DNA of 64,000 nucleotides from Uliginosibacterium sp036017065 (GCF_036017065.1 NZ_JAYXHR010000002.1:744001-808000); one strand, 5' to 3'; positions 17,565-26,479 are shown, counted from the stretch's first letter. Made by a program: numbers and translations. Notes: generated by a model from the sequence alone, not told the origin.

Positions 17565-17912
17565 CGTCATTCCCGCGGAAGCGGGAATCCAGCGACTTTG
17601 ATTTGTGTTGTGGCGTTGTCTACCGGCTCACGGCGTAGGTTGGCGGTTCATCGTGAGGCTGTGCCGGGACTCGCCCCGGCGGGCGAGGTTCTTTCTTTGT
17701 GCGGACAAAGAAAGAACCCAAAGAAAGCCGCCCCGCTTCCGCCGCCACGCTTTGCGTGGTCCCCTGCGCTGCTCGCCGTGACGAGCGGCTCCGCAACTCG
17801 CCCTCAGTCTGTCGCTTCGCTCGGCCTTCGGTGCTCAGACATGCTCGCCGTCGCGCTGCGCGCGATTCCTCGTCACGGCTGTGCTGCTCGGCGGCTGCAG
17901 AGGGGAGGGGGC
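17565..17912 (+). repeat. Dispersed hairpin-rich repeat, copy 3
   Basis: Same order of hairpins as copies 1 and 2, in the orientation of copy 1. The central stem is GGTTCTTTCTTTGT / ACAAAGAAAGAACC (17687-17718). It lies between the SpmA/SpmB-like gene and the MoaD-like gene; the next 130 bp before the MoaD-like gene hold no other feature I recognise. Confidence 0.8.
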
Positions 17913-18043
17913 GGTGCTTACATCGCCATGGCGTGCTGTCAGCGAAAGACAGGTCGTGGCCACCCCACGACCGTTGGACAATGCCGATTGAAGCCGGCGA
18001 CTGGCAGGCGCATCATGCGACGTCCGATTGCTGCCCGACACCC

Positions 18044-18313
18044 ATGGCCCGCGTCGTCCTCACGCCACAATTGCAGCGCTTCACCGACACGCCGACTGTG
18101 GATGCGCCAGCGGCTACCCTGCACGACGCCCTGGAGGCCAGCTTCGCCGCCAACCCGCGTCTGCGTGGCTATGTGCTGGACGAGCAGGGACACGTACGCA
18201 AGCACGTCGCCATCTTCATCGACGGCGAACTGATCAGGGATCGCCAGCGACTCGACGTCGCGCTGTCGCCGGGCAGCGAGGTCTTCGTGCTGCCGGCATT
18301 GTCGGGAGGTTGA
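18044..18313 (+). CDS. MoaD/ThiS-like ubiquitin-fold protein
   Basis: An 89-residue protein with the beta-grasp layout of MoaD/ThiS: first strand R-V-V-L-T-P-Q-L, a helix with T-L-H-D-A-L-E, the strand H-V-A-I-F-I-D-G-E, and the closing V-F-V-L-P-A-L-S-G-G. The C-terminal Gly-Gly is the residue pair that is adenylated and thiocarboxylated in sulfur-carrier proteins, and it is intact. No other molybdopterin or thiamine gene is near. The BNR-repeat gene 500 bp downstream is a frequent neighbour of such small MoaD-like genes as far as I recall. Confidence 0.75.
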   Translation: MARVVLTPQLQRFTDTPTVDAPAATLHDALEASFAANPRLRGYVLDEQGHVRKHVAIFIDGELIRDRQRLDVALSPGSEVFVLPALSGG

Positions 18314-18318
18314 AAGAG

Positions 18319-18765
18319 TTGTCTGAGATCGAGATGCTCGGCGCATTTGATCGTGCTGTGGCGAGTGGGCTATTCCAGCACTATCCGGACTGGGAGGTAC
18401 ATGCTCGGGCAGAGGACGACGGCGGAGAAAAAGCCCTTGTCGTGGCGATCCCGGTGCCTAACCCGCGTATTGCCGGCGACCTGGAGATCAATACCTTTGA
18501 CCTGCAGGTAACTGTTCACTTCGACCGCTATCACGGGCACTTCGATGCGCTGGACGATGAGGCGCTGGCATTGATAGGAAAGATTGTCTCGGATAGTTGC
18601 TCGGTGGTTTCCTACTGGCGGGACGGCAACTTGTGCTTCTCCCATTTGTCCTCCGAAGCGGACTGGCCTGACTCGAACATTGATTTTCCCTACGCGGACA
18701 GGTTGGTTTTCCGGTCATGGTCCGGAGCATGGGACCGGGAGCTGATTTGCCAGCCGCGAGATTGA
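18319..18765 (+). CDS. Small soluble protein of unknown function
   Basis: A 148-residue acidic protein with no signal or membrane segment and a strand-rich middle (I-N-T-F-D-L-Q-V-T-V-H-F-D-R-Y-H). I do not recognise the family; its size, acidity and Trp/Asp-rich C-terminus resemble immunity-type proteins, which is a guess. A TTG at 18319 is preceded by GGGAGG at good spacing and lies 5 bp after the MoaD-like stop codon; the alternative is the ATG at 18334. Codon use is visibly less GC-biased than in the genes on either side, suggesting a later insertion between the MoaD-like and BNR genes. Confidence 0.5.
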   Translation: MSEIEMLGAFDRAVASGLFQHYPDWEVHARAEDDGGEKALVVAIPVPNPRIAGDLEINTFDLQVTVHFDRYHGHFDALDDEALALIGKIVSDSCSVVSYWRDGNLCFSHLSSEADWPDSNIDFPYADRLVFRSWSGAWDRELICQPRD

Positions 18766-18827
18766 ATCATCGTCTCGACGGTCCCTTGTCTGTATCGACG
18801 CGGCTCCCACATGAAAGGTGACTTCTC

Positions 18828-19913
18828 ATGACACTGCGCGCCTGGGCATCCACCCGCAAAGGACTCTTCGAACTGCTGCGCGAGGGCAGGACCTGGCGCA
18901 TCGGTCGCGTCAGTTTCCTCGCCGATCCGGTGACCATGTTCCTGCCGGCGGGGCCGGATCATCCGATGATCGCGGCGCTGAACCTCGGCCATTTCGGCGT
19001 GAAGCTGCACGCCTCGGACGACGACGGCGCCACCTGGCGCGAGATCGCCACGCCGGCCTACCCGGCGCAGCCCGACGGCGTGGAAGGTGACGTGCCGTGG
19101 AAGCTGGTGCAGGTGTGGTCGATGGCCGCGGCGGATGGCGTCATCTGGGCCGGCACCTTGCCGGGCGGCCTGTTCCGCTCGACGGATCGTGGCGAATCCT
19201 GGCAATTGGTCGAGTCCTTGTGGAACATGCCGGCGCGCCGCGAATGGATGGGCGGCGGCTACGATGTGCCCGGCATCCACAGCCTGTGCATCGACCCGCA
19301 GGACCCGCGCCGGCTGCACCTCGCCATCAGTTGCGGCGGCGTCTGGTTCACCGAGGACGGCGGCGCCGGCTGGCGTCCGCGCGCGCAGGGCCTGCGTGCC
19401 GACTTCATGCCGCCGGAGCGGCAGGGTGACGAGAACATCCAGGACGTGCACCTCATCGCGCAATGCGCCCGCTCGCCGCAGGTGCTGTGGTGCCAGCATC
19501 ACAACGGCATCTGGCGAACCACCAACGGTGGCGCCAACTGGAGCGAGCTCTTCCCGCCACTGACCAACTTCGGCTTCACCGTGGCGGCGCATCCGCACGA
19601 CCCGGAGACGGCATGGTTCGTCCCCGCAGTGAAGGACGAGCGTCGTGTGCCGGTGGAGAACGCGCTCTTCGTGCATCGCACGCAGGACGGTGGCAAGACC
19701 TTCGAGGAACTGCGCAAGGGCCTGCCGCAGGAGCACTGCTACGACCTCGTCTACCGCCACGGCCTCGCCGTGTCGCCCGACGGCCAGCACCTGATGATGG
19801 GCAGCACCACCGGCAACCTGTGGGCGAGCGGCGACGGCGGCGACAGCTGGCAGACGGTGAGCAACCACCTGCCGCCGGTGTTCGCAGTGAGGTTCGACGG
19901 GGTCTGCGGCTGA
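18828..19913 (+). CDS. BNR/Asp-box repeat beta-propeller protein
   Basis: A 361-residue protein with at least six Asp-box motifs of the form S/T-x-D-x-G-x-x-W: A-S-D-D-D-G-A-T-W, S-T-D-R-G-E-S-W, T-E-D-G-G-A-G-W, T-T-N-G-G-A-N-W, T-Q-D-G-G-K-T-F and S-G-D-G-G-D-S-W. These build a sialidase-like beta-propeller, and database names such as exo-alpha-sialidase follow from this alone. No signal peptide and no clear sialidase Arg triad are visible, so enzymatic activity is doubtful. The start is the ATG after AAAGGTGA. It follows the MoaD-like gene with one unrelated gene between. Confidence 0.7.
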   Translation: MTLRAWASTRKGLFELLREGRTWRIGRVSFLADPVTMFLPAGPDHPMIAALNLGHFGVKLHASDDDGATWREIATPAYPAQPDGVEGDVPWKLVQVWSMAAADGVIWAGTLPGGLFRSTDRGESWQLVESLWNMPARREWMGGGYDVPGIHSLCIDPQDPRRLHLAISCGGVWFTEDGGAGWRPRAQGLRADFMPPERQGDENIQDVHLIAQCARSPQVLWCQHHNGIWRTTNGGANWSELFPPLTNFGFTVAAHPHDPETAWFVPAVKDERRVPVENALFVHRTQDGGKTFEELRKGLPQEHCYDLVYRHGLAVSPDGQHLMMGSTTGNLWASGDGGDSWQTVSNHLPPVFAVRFDGVCG

Positions 19914-19943
19914 CCGCCAGCGCCGTCACTGCAGCCCGCGCCC

Positions 19944-20510
19944 ATGACGATCGACGTCCTCTTCATCCACAGCGCCGGTACGCAGGCCGGCGGCCAGGGA
20001 AGTTCGCTGCTCGTGAAGCACCTCCGGCGCGAGCTGGGGCCCGGCTACACGCTGACCTGCCCGCGGATGCCCGTGCCCGACGAGCCTTCCTGCGAACGCT
20101 GGAAACAGAAGCTGGAGAAACTGCTGCCGGCGCGACGCTCGCCCCGTATCCTCATCGGCCATTCCCTGGGCGGATCGATGCTGCTCAAGTACCTGTCCGA
20201 AACGCAGCGCACTGTCGGCGCAGACGCGCTCTTCGTGGTGGCCGCGCCTTTCTGGGGAAGTCCGGGCTGGCAGATCGAGGAGTTCGTGTTGCGCGATGAC
20301 TTCTCGCACTTCCTGCCGGACGCGCTCCCGATCCATCTCTACCAGAGCCAGGACGATGAAGTGGTGCCGGTCGATCATCTGTCCCGCTATGCCAGAGCCA
20401 TTCCGCGGGCCAGGGTCCGCCAGGTGAAAGGCGGCGGTCACACCTTCGCCAACGGTCTGCGCGAACTGGTGCAGGACATACGCGCGCTGCCGATACGCGA
20501 CGACCGCTGA
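19944..20510 (+). CDS. RBBP9/YdeN-type serine hydrolase
   Basis: A 188-residue alpha/beta hydrolase. The nucleophile elbow is I-G-H-S-L-G-G-S (about residues 72-79), the acid is in S-Q-D-D-E-V-V-P, and the His is in G-G-G-H-T-F near the end. Size and order match the RBBP9/YdeN family of small cytoplasmic serine hydrolases. The substrate is unknown. It begins 30 bp after the BNR-repeat gene and may be co-transcribed. Confidence 0.85.
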   Translation: MTIDVLFIHSAGTQAGGQGSSLLVKHLRRELGPGYTLTCPRMPVPDEPSCERWKQKLEKLLPARRSPRILIGHSLGGSMLLKYLSETQRTVGADALFVVAAPFWGSPGWQIEEFVLRDDFSHFLPDALPIHLYQSQDDEVVPVDHLSRYARAIPRARVRQVKGGGHTFANGLRELVQDIRALPIRDDR

Positions 20511-20603
20511 GCTGGGCCGACGTCCGGAACCGGTAGCGCCGGGTGCTCGCCGGACGCCGGTAAGATGCGCGTCGTCCTCCAGATACTTCCGGGTTGCAGT
20601 GGC

Positions 20604-21065
20604 ATGAGTCGTCCGATGATCGTCGTCACCGAAATCACCCCCGCAACACTTTCGCCCGCCTTGCTGGCGATATGGCGGGACTCGACCGGCGCCACCCACC
20701 ACTTCGTATCCCACCAGCACCTGGACGAGATCCACGCGTTGCTGGAGACGCTGTTGCCCGCTTGCGTGCCGATGTTCGTCACCCGCGGCGAGGACGGCCA
20801 TCCCTGCGCATTCATGCACGCGAGCGAAGGCGAGCTGCACATGTTGTTCGTCGCCGACCGGTATCGCGGCAAGGGACACGGTTCGGCGCTGGTGGATCAC
20901 GCGATCCGCCATCTCGGCGTGACGCGCGTGACGGTGAACGAGCAGAACGCGGAGGCCACCGCCTTCTACCGCGCACGCGGTTTCGTGGTGACGGACCGGC
21001 AGGCGCTGGATGACCAGGGGCGGCCGTACCCGGTGCTGCGCATGGCACTGGCCGACCCGGCGTGA
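20604..21065 (+). CDS. GNAT-family N-acetyltransferase
   Basis: A 153-residue acetyltransferase. The acetyl-CoA loop is Y-R-G-K-G-H-G-S (motif A), followed by V-N-E-Q-N and F-Y-R-A-R-G-F (motif B), an arrangement seen in YjaB-like enzymes. The ATG at 20604 is chosen over one 39 bp upstream because similarity to the family begins just after it. Acceptor substrate unknown. Confidence 0.85.
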   Translation: MSRPMIVVTEITPATLSPALLAIWRDSTGATHHFVSHQHLDEIHALLETLLPACVPMFVTRGEDGHPCAFMHASEGELHMLFVADRYRGKGHGSALVDHAIRHLGVTRVTVNEQNAEATAFYRARGFVVTDRQALDDQGRPYPVLRMALADPA

Positions 21066-21092
21066 CGACACGCACGTACAAGGAGCAGGAGC

Positions 21093-21209
21093 ATGGCGAA
21101 CAGGTACCGGCAACCACAGGTGTGCGTGCTGGGCAGTGCCGAGCCATCTGCTGCCGAAGCTGAGGATCACGCTGGCAGAACTCGCCGATCCTGCCATGGT
21201 GTTCCATAG
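21093..21209 (+). pseudogene. Possible 5' fragment of a LOG-family-like gene
   Basis: A good ribosome site (AAGGAGCAGGAGC) precedes an ATG and 38 codons. The first 18 residues include Q-V-C-V-L-G-S-A-E-P, which resembles the N-terminal Rossmann strand of LOG/TIGR00725-type nucleotide-binding proteins. After that the family pattern stops and the frame ends, so this may be a remnant. The rest of the gap to 21294 shows only a small hairpin GGAACG-tcc-CGTTCC. Confidence 0.35.
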
Positions 21210-21294
21210 ACGAACTATCGGGCCCGACTGGTGGATTTGCAGCTGACCTCCCAGGGCTGAGCCGGAACGTCCCGTTCCACTGAGGAGCAAGAAA

Positions 21295-21699
21295 ATGCCG
21301 AACGGAAGATGTCTGTGTGGCGCTGTGCAGTACGAAACCAGCGCAGCTTTCATCTATGCGGGGAACTGCCACTGCTCCCAGTGTCGCCAGGCCTCGGGTG
21401 CCGCTTTCAACTCCTTTGCGGGTGTTCCGCTAGACGCGCTTCGTGTCACGGCGGGGGAGGAGCAGTTGTCGAGCTATGCAAAGGGTCGGGACAGCGTCCT
21501 GAGGTTCTGCAAGGTGTGTGGCTCGAATCTGTTCTCGATCAAACCGGAGGCCGGTGTCGCCCACATACGGATGGGGACCTTGACCGAGGAGCCCGGCATT
21601 GCGCCGAAGGCTCACCTCTTCGTGGGCTCAAAAGCTCCTTGGCAGGATATTACTGACGACTTGCCACAGTTCCAGGAGCACGCACCTCGTGTCCGTTGA
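21295..21699 (+). CDS. GFA-family zinc protein
   Basis: A 134-residue member of the GFA family (named after glutathione-dependent formaldehyde-activating enzyme). The zinc ligands are in C-L-C-G, C-H-C-S-Q-C and F-C-K-V-C-G-S-N-L; the second Cys pair region and the A-F-N-S-F-A segment fit the family. Most members have no proven enzyme activity. The start follows GAGGAGCAAG. It stands alone. Confidence 0.85.
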   Translation: MPNGRCLCGAVQYETSAAFIYAGNCHCSQCRQASGAAFNSFAGVPLDALRVTAGEEQLSSYAKGRDSVLRFCKVCGSNLFSIKPEAGVAHIRMGTLTEEPGIAPKAHLFVGSKAPWQDITDDLPQFQEHAPRVR

Positions 21700-21750
21700 G
21701 TCTTTCATCCTGCGCACGCCCCAACAATCCAGGAGCGATGGAGTGGATTC

Positions 21751-22263
21751 ATGAAACCCGAAGCCCTTCATCTGCGCCGCAGTCGCTGGACGCTGGTGTT
21801 CACGCTGCCGTTCGTGGTCTTCATGCTCGCGGGCGGTATCTGGGCGCTGGTCATCGCGCTGACGAGCGATGAAAGGATCTGGATTGCGGTCGGTTGTTTC
21901 TTCGCATTCGCTGCGCTGTGCATTGGCGGCGCCATCGGCAAGGGGATGTGGGAGGCGCTGTCCGACCGGGGTGTGGCCCTGATCATCGACGAAGAAGGCG
22001 TGAACGACGTGAGAGGGGGCCGGGCCTTCGCGTGGAGCGAGATCGAGCGGATCGGGATCGTTGCCGGCGGCGCCCGCATCCTGCTGAACCTGAAGGCCAG
22101 TGCGATGCCTGCGGACACGGGCTTGCAGCACGGCATCCGGCGACTTGTCGGTGGCGCGGATCACGCAATCGAATTGCGCGGCCTGAGCTACAGTCCACGT
22201 GCGCTGGACTTCGCCCTGAAGGCATTCCCCCGCAACGCCGCGTCCCGCAGTACCTGGCGCTGA
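21751..22263 (+). CDS. STM3941-like two-helix membrane protein
   Basis: A 170-residue protein with two N-terminal membrane helices (about 14-40 and 45-68) and a cytoplasmic beta-rich C-terminal domain containing G-V-A-L-I-I-D-E-E-G-V and F-A-W-S-E-I-E-R-I. This is the layout of the STM3941 family and related PH-like membrane proteins of unknown function. The start is the ATG after GGAGTGG. It is followed 15 bp later by a small lipoprotein gene. Confidence 0.6.
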   Translation: MKPEALHLRRSRWTLVFTLPFVVFMLAGGIWALVIALTSDERIWIAVGCFFAFAALCIGGAIGKGMWEALSDRGVALIIDEEGVNDVRGGRAFAWSEIERIGIVAGGARILLNLKASAMPADTGLQHGIRRLVGGADHAIELRGLSYSPRALDFALKAFPRNAASRSTWR

Positions 22264-22278
22264 TCACGGAGCAGCACG

Positions 22279-22488
22279 ATGAAAACGAAACACGCTTTCC
22301 TTGTCACGTCGTTGATGGTCGCCGTGTCGCTGACGACTGGCTGCACGACCAAGCACTGGTACAACGCCTTTCAGAGCAACATGGAGACAACATGCAGGCT
22401 GAGACCCGCTGATGCCGAGCAGTGTCTGTCGCGTATCAACAGGATGAGCTATCCGGATTACGAGAAGGCACGCACCGGAACCAAGTAA
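22279..22488 (+). CDS. Small lipoprotein
   Basis: A 69-residue protein with a signal peptide ending in the lipobox L-T-T-G-C (Cys about residue 22), so it should be lipidated. The mature part is only about 48 residues, with two further cysteines that could form a disulfide. It follows the two-helix membrane protein gene by 15 bp with a ribosome site GGAGCA. Function unknown. Confidence 0.65.
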   Translation: MKTKHAFLVTSLMVAVSLTTGCTTKHWYNAFQSNMETTCRLRPADAEQCLSRINRMSYPDYEKARTGTK

Positions 22489-22624
22489 GAAGTAGTGCAG
22501 GTCTTCGCCGAGGTCATGGTGCATGGGTGGACAGAAGCGCCGCCGACCCGCGCGCCGCCGGCTGTAACGTCTCCGTCATCGTCCTGAAATACGCTCCCGC
22601 AGCTAACCTGCCGGAGCGTTTCCC

Positions 22625-23620
22625 ATGAACACCCTGTCGACCCGCCTGCGTGGCGGTCTGGTGGCTGTCGCCGCCGCGTTGCTGTCCACCGCTGCCTTCG
22701 CCCAGAGCGGCACCATCACGCTGTACACCTCGCAGCCCAGCGACCAGATGGCGGAGGCGATCAAGGCCTTCAACCAGCAGTACCCGAACGTGAAGGTGGA
22801 AGTCTTCCGTTCCGGCACCACCGAGGTGATGAACAAGCTGCAGGCGGAGTTCACGGCCGGCGCGCCGCAGGCGGACGTGGTGCTGATCGCCGATGCGGTG
22901 GCGGCCACCCAGCTGAAGAACGACGGCCGCCTGCTGGCCTACAAGGAAGCGCCGGTGGGCAAGCTGCCGAAGGCGCTGGTCGATCCCGACATGACCTTCT
23001 TCGGCACCAAGCTGATCACCACTGGCATCGTCTATAACCGCAATCTGGTGAAGACGCCGCCGAAGTCCTGGAACGACCTGCTGGCGAAGAACGTGGCGTC
23101 CTCGCTGATCATGCCCAGCCCGCTGTACTCCGGCGCGGCGGCCATCCACGTCGGCACCGTGGTGCAGAACAAGGCCTTCGGCTGGGGCTACTACGAGAAG
23201 CTGGCCGACGGCGGCGCGATGGCCAGCAAGGGTAACGGCAACGTCATCGAGGCGGTGGCCAAGGGCGAGAAGGCCTACGGCATCCTCATCGAGTACATGG
23301 CCTTCAACGCCAAGACCAAGGGCTCGCCGGTGGACTTCGTGTTTCCGGCGGAAGGCGTGAGTGTCATCTCGCAGCCGGTGGCCATCCTCAAGACCAGCAA
23401 GAACCTGCCGGCGGCCAAGGCCTTCGTGGACTGGCAACTGTCGGAGGCGGCGCAGCGCCAGTCGGTGGGCCAGGGCTACTTCCCGGTGTTCGCCGGCGTG
23501 GCGCCGCCTGCCGGCTACCCGCAGGTGGACGGCCTGAAGTTCCTGAACGCCGACAACGGCACGCTGCTGAAGGACGACGAAGCCAACAAGAAGAAGTTCG
23601 CCGACATCTTCGGAGGCTGA
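22625..23620 (+). CDS. ABC transporter periplasmic binding protein (ferric-iron/phosphonate type)
   Basis: A 331-residue protein with a signal peptide cleaved after A-A-F-A (about residue 26). The mature start T-I-T-L-Y-T-S-Q-P-S and the K-L-Q-A-E-F motif belong to the group-7 extracellular binding proteins that include ferric-iron binders and 2-aminoethylphosphonate binders. The paired tyrosines used by classical FbpA near the C-terminus are not evident, so the ligand is open. It heads an operon with a fused two-domain permease, an ATPase and a metallo-hydrolase. It is delivered to the permease at 23637. Confidence 0.8.
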   Translation: MNTLSTRLRGGLVAVAAALLSTAAFAQSGTITLYTSQPSDQMAEAIKAFNQQYPNVKVEVFRSGTTEVMNKLQAEFTAGAPQADVVLIADAVAATQLKNDGRLLAYKEAPVGKLPKALVDPDMTFFGTKLITTGIVYNRNLVKTPPKSWNDLLAKNVASSLIMPSPLYSGAAAIHVGTVVQNKAFGWGYYEKLADGGAMASKGNGNVIEAVAKGEKAYGILIEYMAFNAKTKGSPVDFVFPAEGVSVISQPVAILKTSKNLPAAKAFVDWQLSEAAQRQSVGQGYFPVFAGVAPPAGYPQVDGLKFLNADNGTLLKDDEANKKKFADIFGG

Positions 23621-23636
23621 TCTGTCCGGCAATGCC

Positions 23637-25364
23637 TTGCAGACGGTCGCGCCGCTGGCGCGGCCGTCGTCGTTTACCGGTGCCGCTCCGCGCTTTTCTG
23701 CCGAGCACGCCCTGACGGCCGCGCTGCTGCTGTGGGTGCTGGTGCTGTGCGCATGGCCGCTGGCGCGGCTGTTCGTGGAAGCCTTCAGCGCGGTGCCCGG
23801 CCAGCCCTTCGCGCTGTTCGCGGAAGCCTGGGACAGCACGCGGGTGTGGCGCGCCTTCCGCAACACGCTGGCGGCATCCGCTGGCGCCACGCTGGTGTCG
23901 ATGCTGCTGGGTACCAGCGTGGCCTTGCTGCTCGGGCTCACCGACGTGCGGGCGCGGGCGTCGGCGGTGTTCGTGTTCCTGCTGCCGCTGCTGATCCCGC
24001 CGCAGATCCTCGCCATGGCCTGGGCGGAACTGCTGGGGCCGGGCAGTGCCATCCTCGCGCCGCTGGGGCTGGCACCGGCGCCGGGCACGCCCAACCCCTT
24101 GTACTCCGGCACCGGTGTCGCGCTGGTGATGGGTGTCGAGCATTCCGCGGTGGTGTTCCTCGCGGTGCGCGCCGCCATGCGCAACCTGCCGCGCGACCTG
24201 GTGGAGGCGGCGCGTCTCGCGGGCGCCTCGCCGCTCCTCGTCACCCGTCGCATCCTGCTGCCGTTGTTGCGTCCCGCCATGCTGGCCGGTGCGGCGGTGG
24301 CCTTCGTGTCGGCCATCGGCAACTTCGGCGTGCCGGCCCTGCTGGGCATTCCCGGCCGCTTCCCGATGCTCACCACGCTGATCTACCAGCGCCTCAACGG
24401 CTTCGGCCCCAAGGTGCTGGGCGAGGTGTCGGTCATCGGCGTGTTGCTGGTGCTGCTGGCGGCGGCGGGCCTGGGCCTGCGCGCCTGGCTGGTGCGACGC
24501 ACCGGCAGCATCGAGCGTGGCGCGCCGCTGCAGCCCTTCGCGCTCGGCGCGCGGCGGCCGTGGGCGGAGGCGCTGCTGTGGCTGTTGCTGGGCTTCTGCT
24601 GCCTGCTGCCCCTGTTCGCCCTCGTTGCCGGCTCGCTGGTGCCGGCGGTCGGCGTGCCGCTGAACGCGGACACCGCGAGCCTGGCGCACTACCGCAGCGT
24701 ACTGGGGCAGAGCAACGTGCTGCGCGCCTTCGCCAACAGCTTCATGCTGGCCGCGTCGGCGGCGCTGGCCTGCGCGCTGGTGGCGGTGCCCTTCGCCTAC
24801 CTCGCCACCCTGCGCCGCGTGCGCGCCGTGCGGGTGCTGGACGCGGTGGCCGACGCGCCCTACGCGGTGCCCGGCATCGTGCTGTCCATCGGCGTGATCC
24901 TGGTGTTCCTCAAGCCGCTGCCGCTGCTGGGCGTGTCGCTGTACGGCACGCTGGGCATCATCTTCGTGGCCTACCTGTCGCGCTTCCTGCCGCTGGCCTT
25001 GCGGCCGGCGGGCGCGGCCTTCGAGACGCTGGACCGCGCGGTGGACGAAGCCGCGCAGATGGCCGGCGCCGGCGTGCTGACCCGCCTGCGCCGCGTGCTG
25101 CTGCCGCTGGTGGCGCCCTCGGTGGCGGCCGGCGCCATCCTGGTGTTCATGACCGCCTTCAACGAGCTGACCGTGTCCGCGCTGCTGTGGTCCACCGGCG
25201 CCGAAACGCTGGGCGTGGTGGTCTTCATGCTGCACTACGAAGGTAACTCGCCGGCGGCCTCGGCGGTCGCGGTCATGTCCATCACCGTCACCCTGCTGCT
25301 TGCCATCGTCATGTCGCTGCTGGCGCGCAGGCTCCCTCCCGGTACCGTGCCATGGCAAGCCTGA
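23637..25364 (+). CDS. ABC transporter permease, two fused halves
   Basis: A 575-residue inner-membrane permease with about 12 hydrophobic segments in two similar halves, as in FbpB-type transporters. Each half has an EAA loop: E-A-A-R-L-A-G-A-S and E-A-A-Q-M-A-G-A-G. The start is uncertain: a TTG at 23637 is used, but GGAGG at the end of the previous gene is better spaced for a CTG at 23622. It lies 16 bp after the binding protein gene and overlaps the ATPase gene by 13 bp. Confidence 0.85.
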   Translation: MQTVAPLARPSSFTGAAPRFSAEHALTAALLLWVLVLCAWPLARLFVEAFSAVPGQPFALFAEAWDSTRVWRAFRNTLAASAGATLVSMLLGTSVALLLGLTDVRARASAVFVFLLPLLIPPQILAMAWAELLGPGSAILAPLGLAPAPGTPNPLYSGTGVALVMGVEHSAVVFLAVRAAMRNLPRDLVEAARLAGASPLLVTRRILLPLLRPAMLAGAAVAFVSAIGNFGVPALLGIPGRFPMLTTLIYQRLNGFGPKVLGEVSVIGVLLVLLAAAGLGLRAWLVRRTGSIERGAPLQPFALGARRPWAEALLWLLLGFCCLLPLFALVAGSLVPAVGVPLNADTASLAHYRSVLGQSNVLRAFANSFMLAASAALACALVAVPFAYLATLRRVRAVRVLDAVADAPYAVPGIVLSIGVILVFLKPLPLLGVSLYGTLGIIFVAYLSRFLPLALRPAGAAFETLDRAVDEAAQMAGAGVLTRLRRVLLPLVAPSVAAGAILVFMTAFNELTVSALLWSTGAETLGVVVFMLHYEGNSPAASAVAVMSITVTLLLAIVMSLLARRLPPGTVPWQA

Positions 25365-26479
25365 ACCCCGCCGATCTCGCCGCCCCCACCGGTGCGGCTG
25401 TGCCCGTTGCTCCCCGCGTGCTGGCGCAGGGCGTCGTCAAGAGCTTCGGCCTGACGCATGCATTGCGCGGCGTCGACCTGCAGGCCGCGCCGGGGGAGTA
25501 CATCGCCCTGCTGGGGCCGTCTGGCTGCGGCAAGACGACCCTGCTGCGCGTCATCGCCGGCTTCGAGCGGCCCGACGAAGGCAGCCTGCAGCTGGAAGGC
25601 CGCAGCATGTCCGGCGCACAGCATCATCTGCCGCCGGAGCAGCGCGGGCTGGGCATGGTGTTCCAGTCCTACGCGCTGTGGCCGCACATGACGGTGGCCG
25701 ACAACGTGGGCTTCGCGTTGTCGCTGCGCAAGCTGCCGCCGGCCGAGCAGCGTCGCCGCGTCGACGAAGCGCTCGCGGTGGTGGGCCTGTCGGACCTGGC
25801 CAGTCGCCAGCCCGCGCAACTGTCCGGCGGCCAGCGCCAGCGCGTCGCACTCGCACGTTGCCTGGCGATGCGCCCGCCGGTGGTGTTGCTCGACGAGCCG
25901 CTGGCCAACCTCGACACCCATCTGCGCGAAGCGATGCAGCACGAGTTCCGCCGCCTCAACCGCGAGCTGGGCGCGACCTTCATCCACGTCACGCACGATC
26001 ACGCCGAGGCCATGTCGTTGGCCGACCGCGTGGTGGTGATGGAGGACGGGCTGGTGCGCCAGGATGCCGCGCCGGAACAGCTCTACCGGGAGCCGTCCTG
26101 CCGCATGGTGGCGGAGTTCGTCGGCGGCGGCATGGTGTTGCCGGTGACGGTGTGGGCCGACGCCGGCGATGGCCTGACGCAGGCCGGGCTGTGGGGCATG
26201 GCCTGCCTGTTGCGCGGCGTCGCCGATGGACGCGCGACGGCAACGGCCTGCTTCCGCCCGCGCGACTTCAGCCTGGAGCCGGTGCAGCTGCCCGGTGGCA
26301 CTTCGGTCGGCCTGCGTTGTCAGGTGGTGGACAGCGCGTATCGCGGCGGCGTGTACATCGCCACGGTGCGGCCGGATGCGGAGCCCCAGGCGCTGCTGCG
26401 GGTGGAATGCACGCAGCGGCCAGTGCCGGGGCCGGCGCGCCTGACGGTGCGCGACGGCTGGCTGTTGCCGGCCGCCTGA
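25352..26479 (+). CDS. ABC transporter ATPase (FbpC/PotA class)
   Basis: A 375-residue ATPase. Walker A is G-P-S-G-C-G-K-T-T, the signature is L-S-G-G-Q-R-Q-R, Walker B is V-V-L-L-D-E-P-L, and the switch His is in V-T-H-D-H. The last ~100 residues form a TOBE-type regulatory domain. It overlaps the permease gene by 13 bp, so the two are translationally coupled. It energises the importer of the operon. Confidence 0.9.
   Translation: MASLNPADLAAPTGAAVPVAPRVLAQGVVKSFGLTHALRGVDLQAAPGEYIALLGPSGCGKTTLLRVIAGFERPDEGSLQLEGRSMSGAQHHLPPEQRGLGMVFQSYALWPHMTVADNVGFALSLRKLPPAEQRRRVDEALAVVGLSDLASRQPAQLSGGQRQRVALARCLAMRPPVVLLDEPLANLDTHLREAMQHEFRRLNRELGATFIHVTHDHAEAMSLADRVVVMEDGLVRQDAAPEQLYREPSCRMVAEFVGGGMVLPVTVWADAGDGLTQAGLWGMACLLRGVADGRATATACFRPRDFSLEPVQLPGGTSVGLRCQVVDSAYRGGVYIATVRPDAEPQALLRVECTQRPVPGPARLTVRDGWLLPAA

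Noticed and set aside
18828..19913. Sialidase activity of the BNR-repeat protein
   Set aside because: Only Asp-box repeats are visible; the Arg triad and Tyr/Glu catalytic pair of sialidases were not found and there is no signal peptide.
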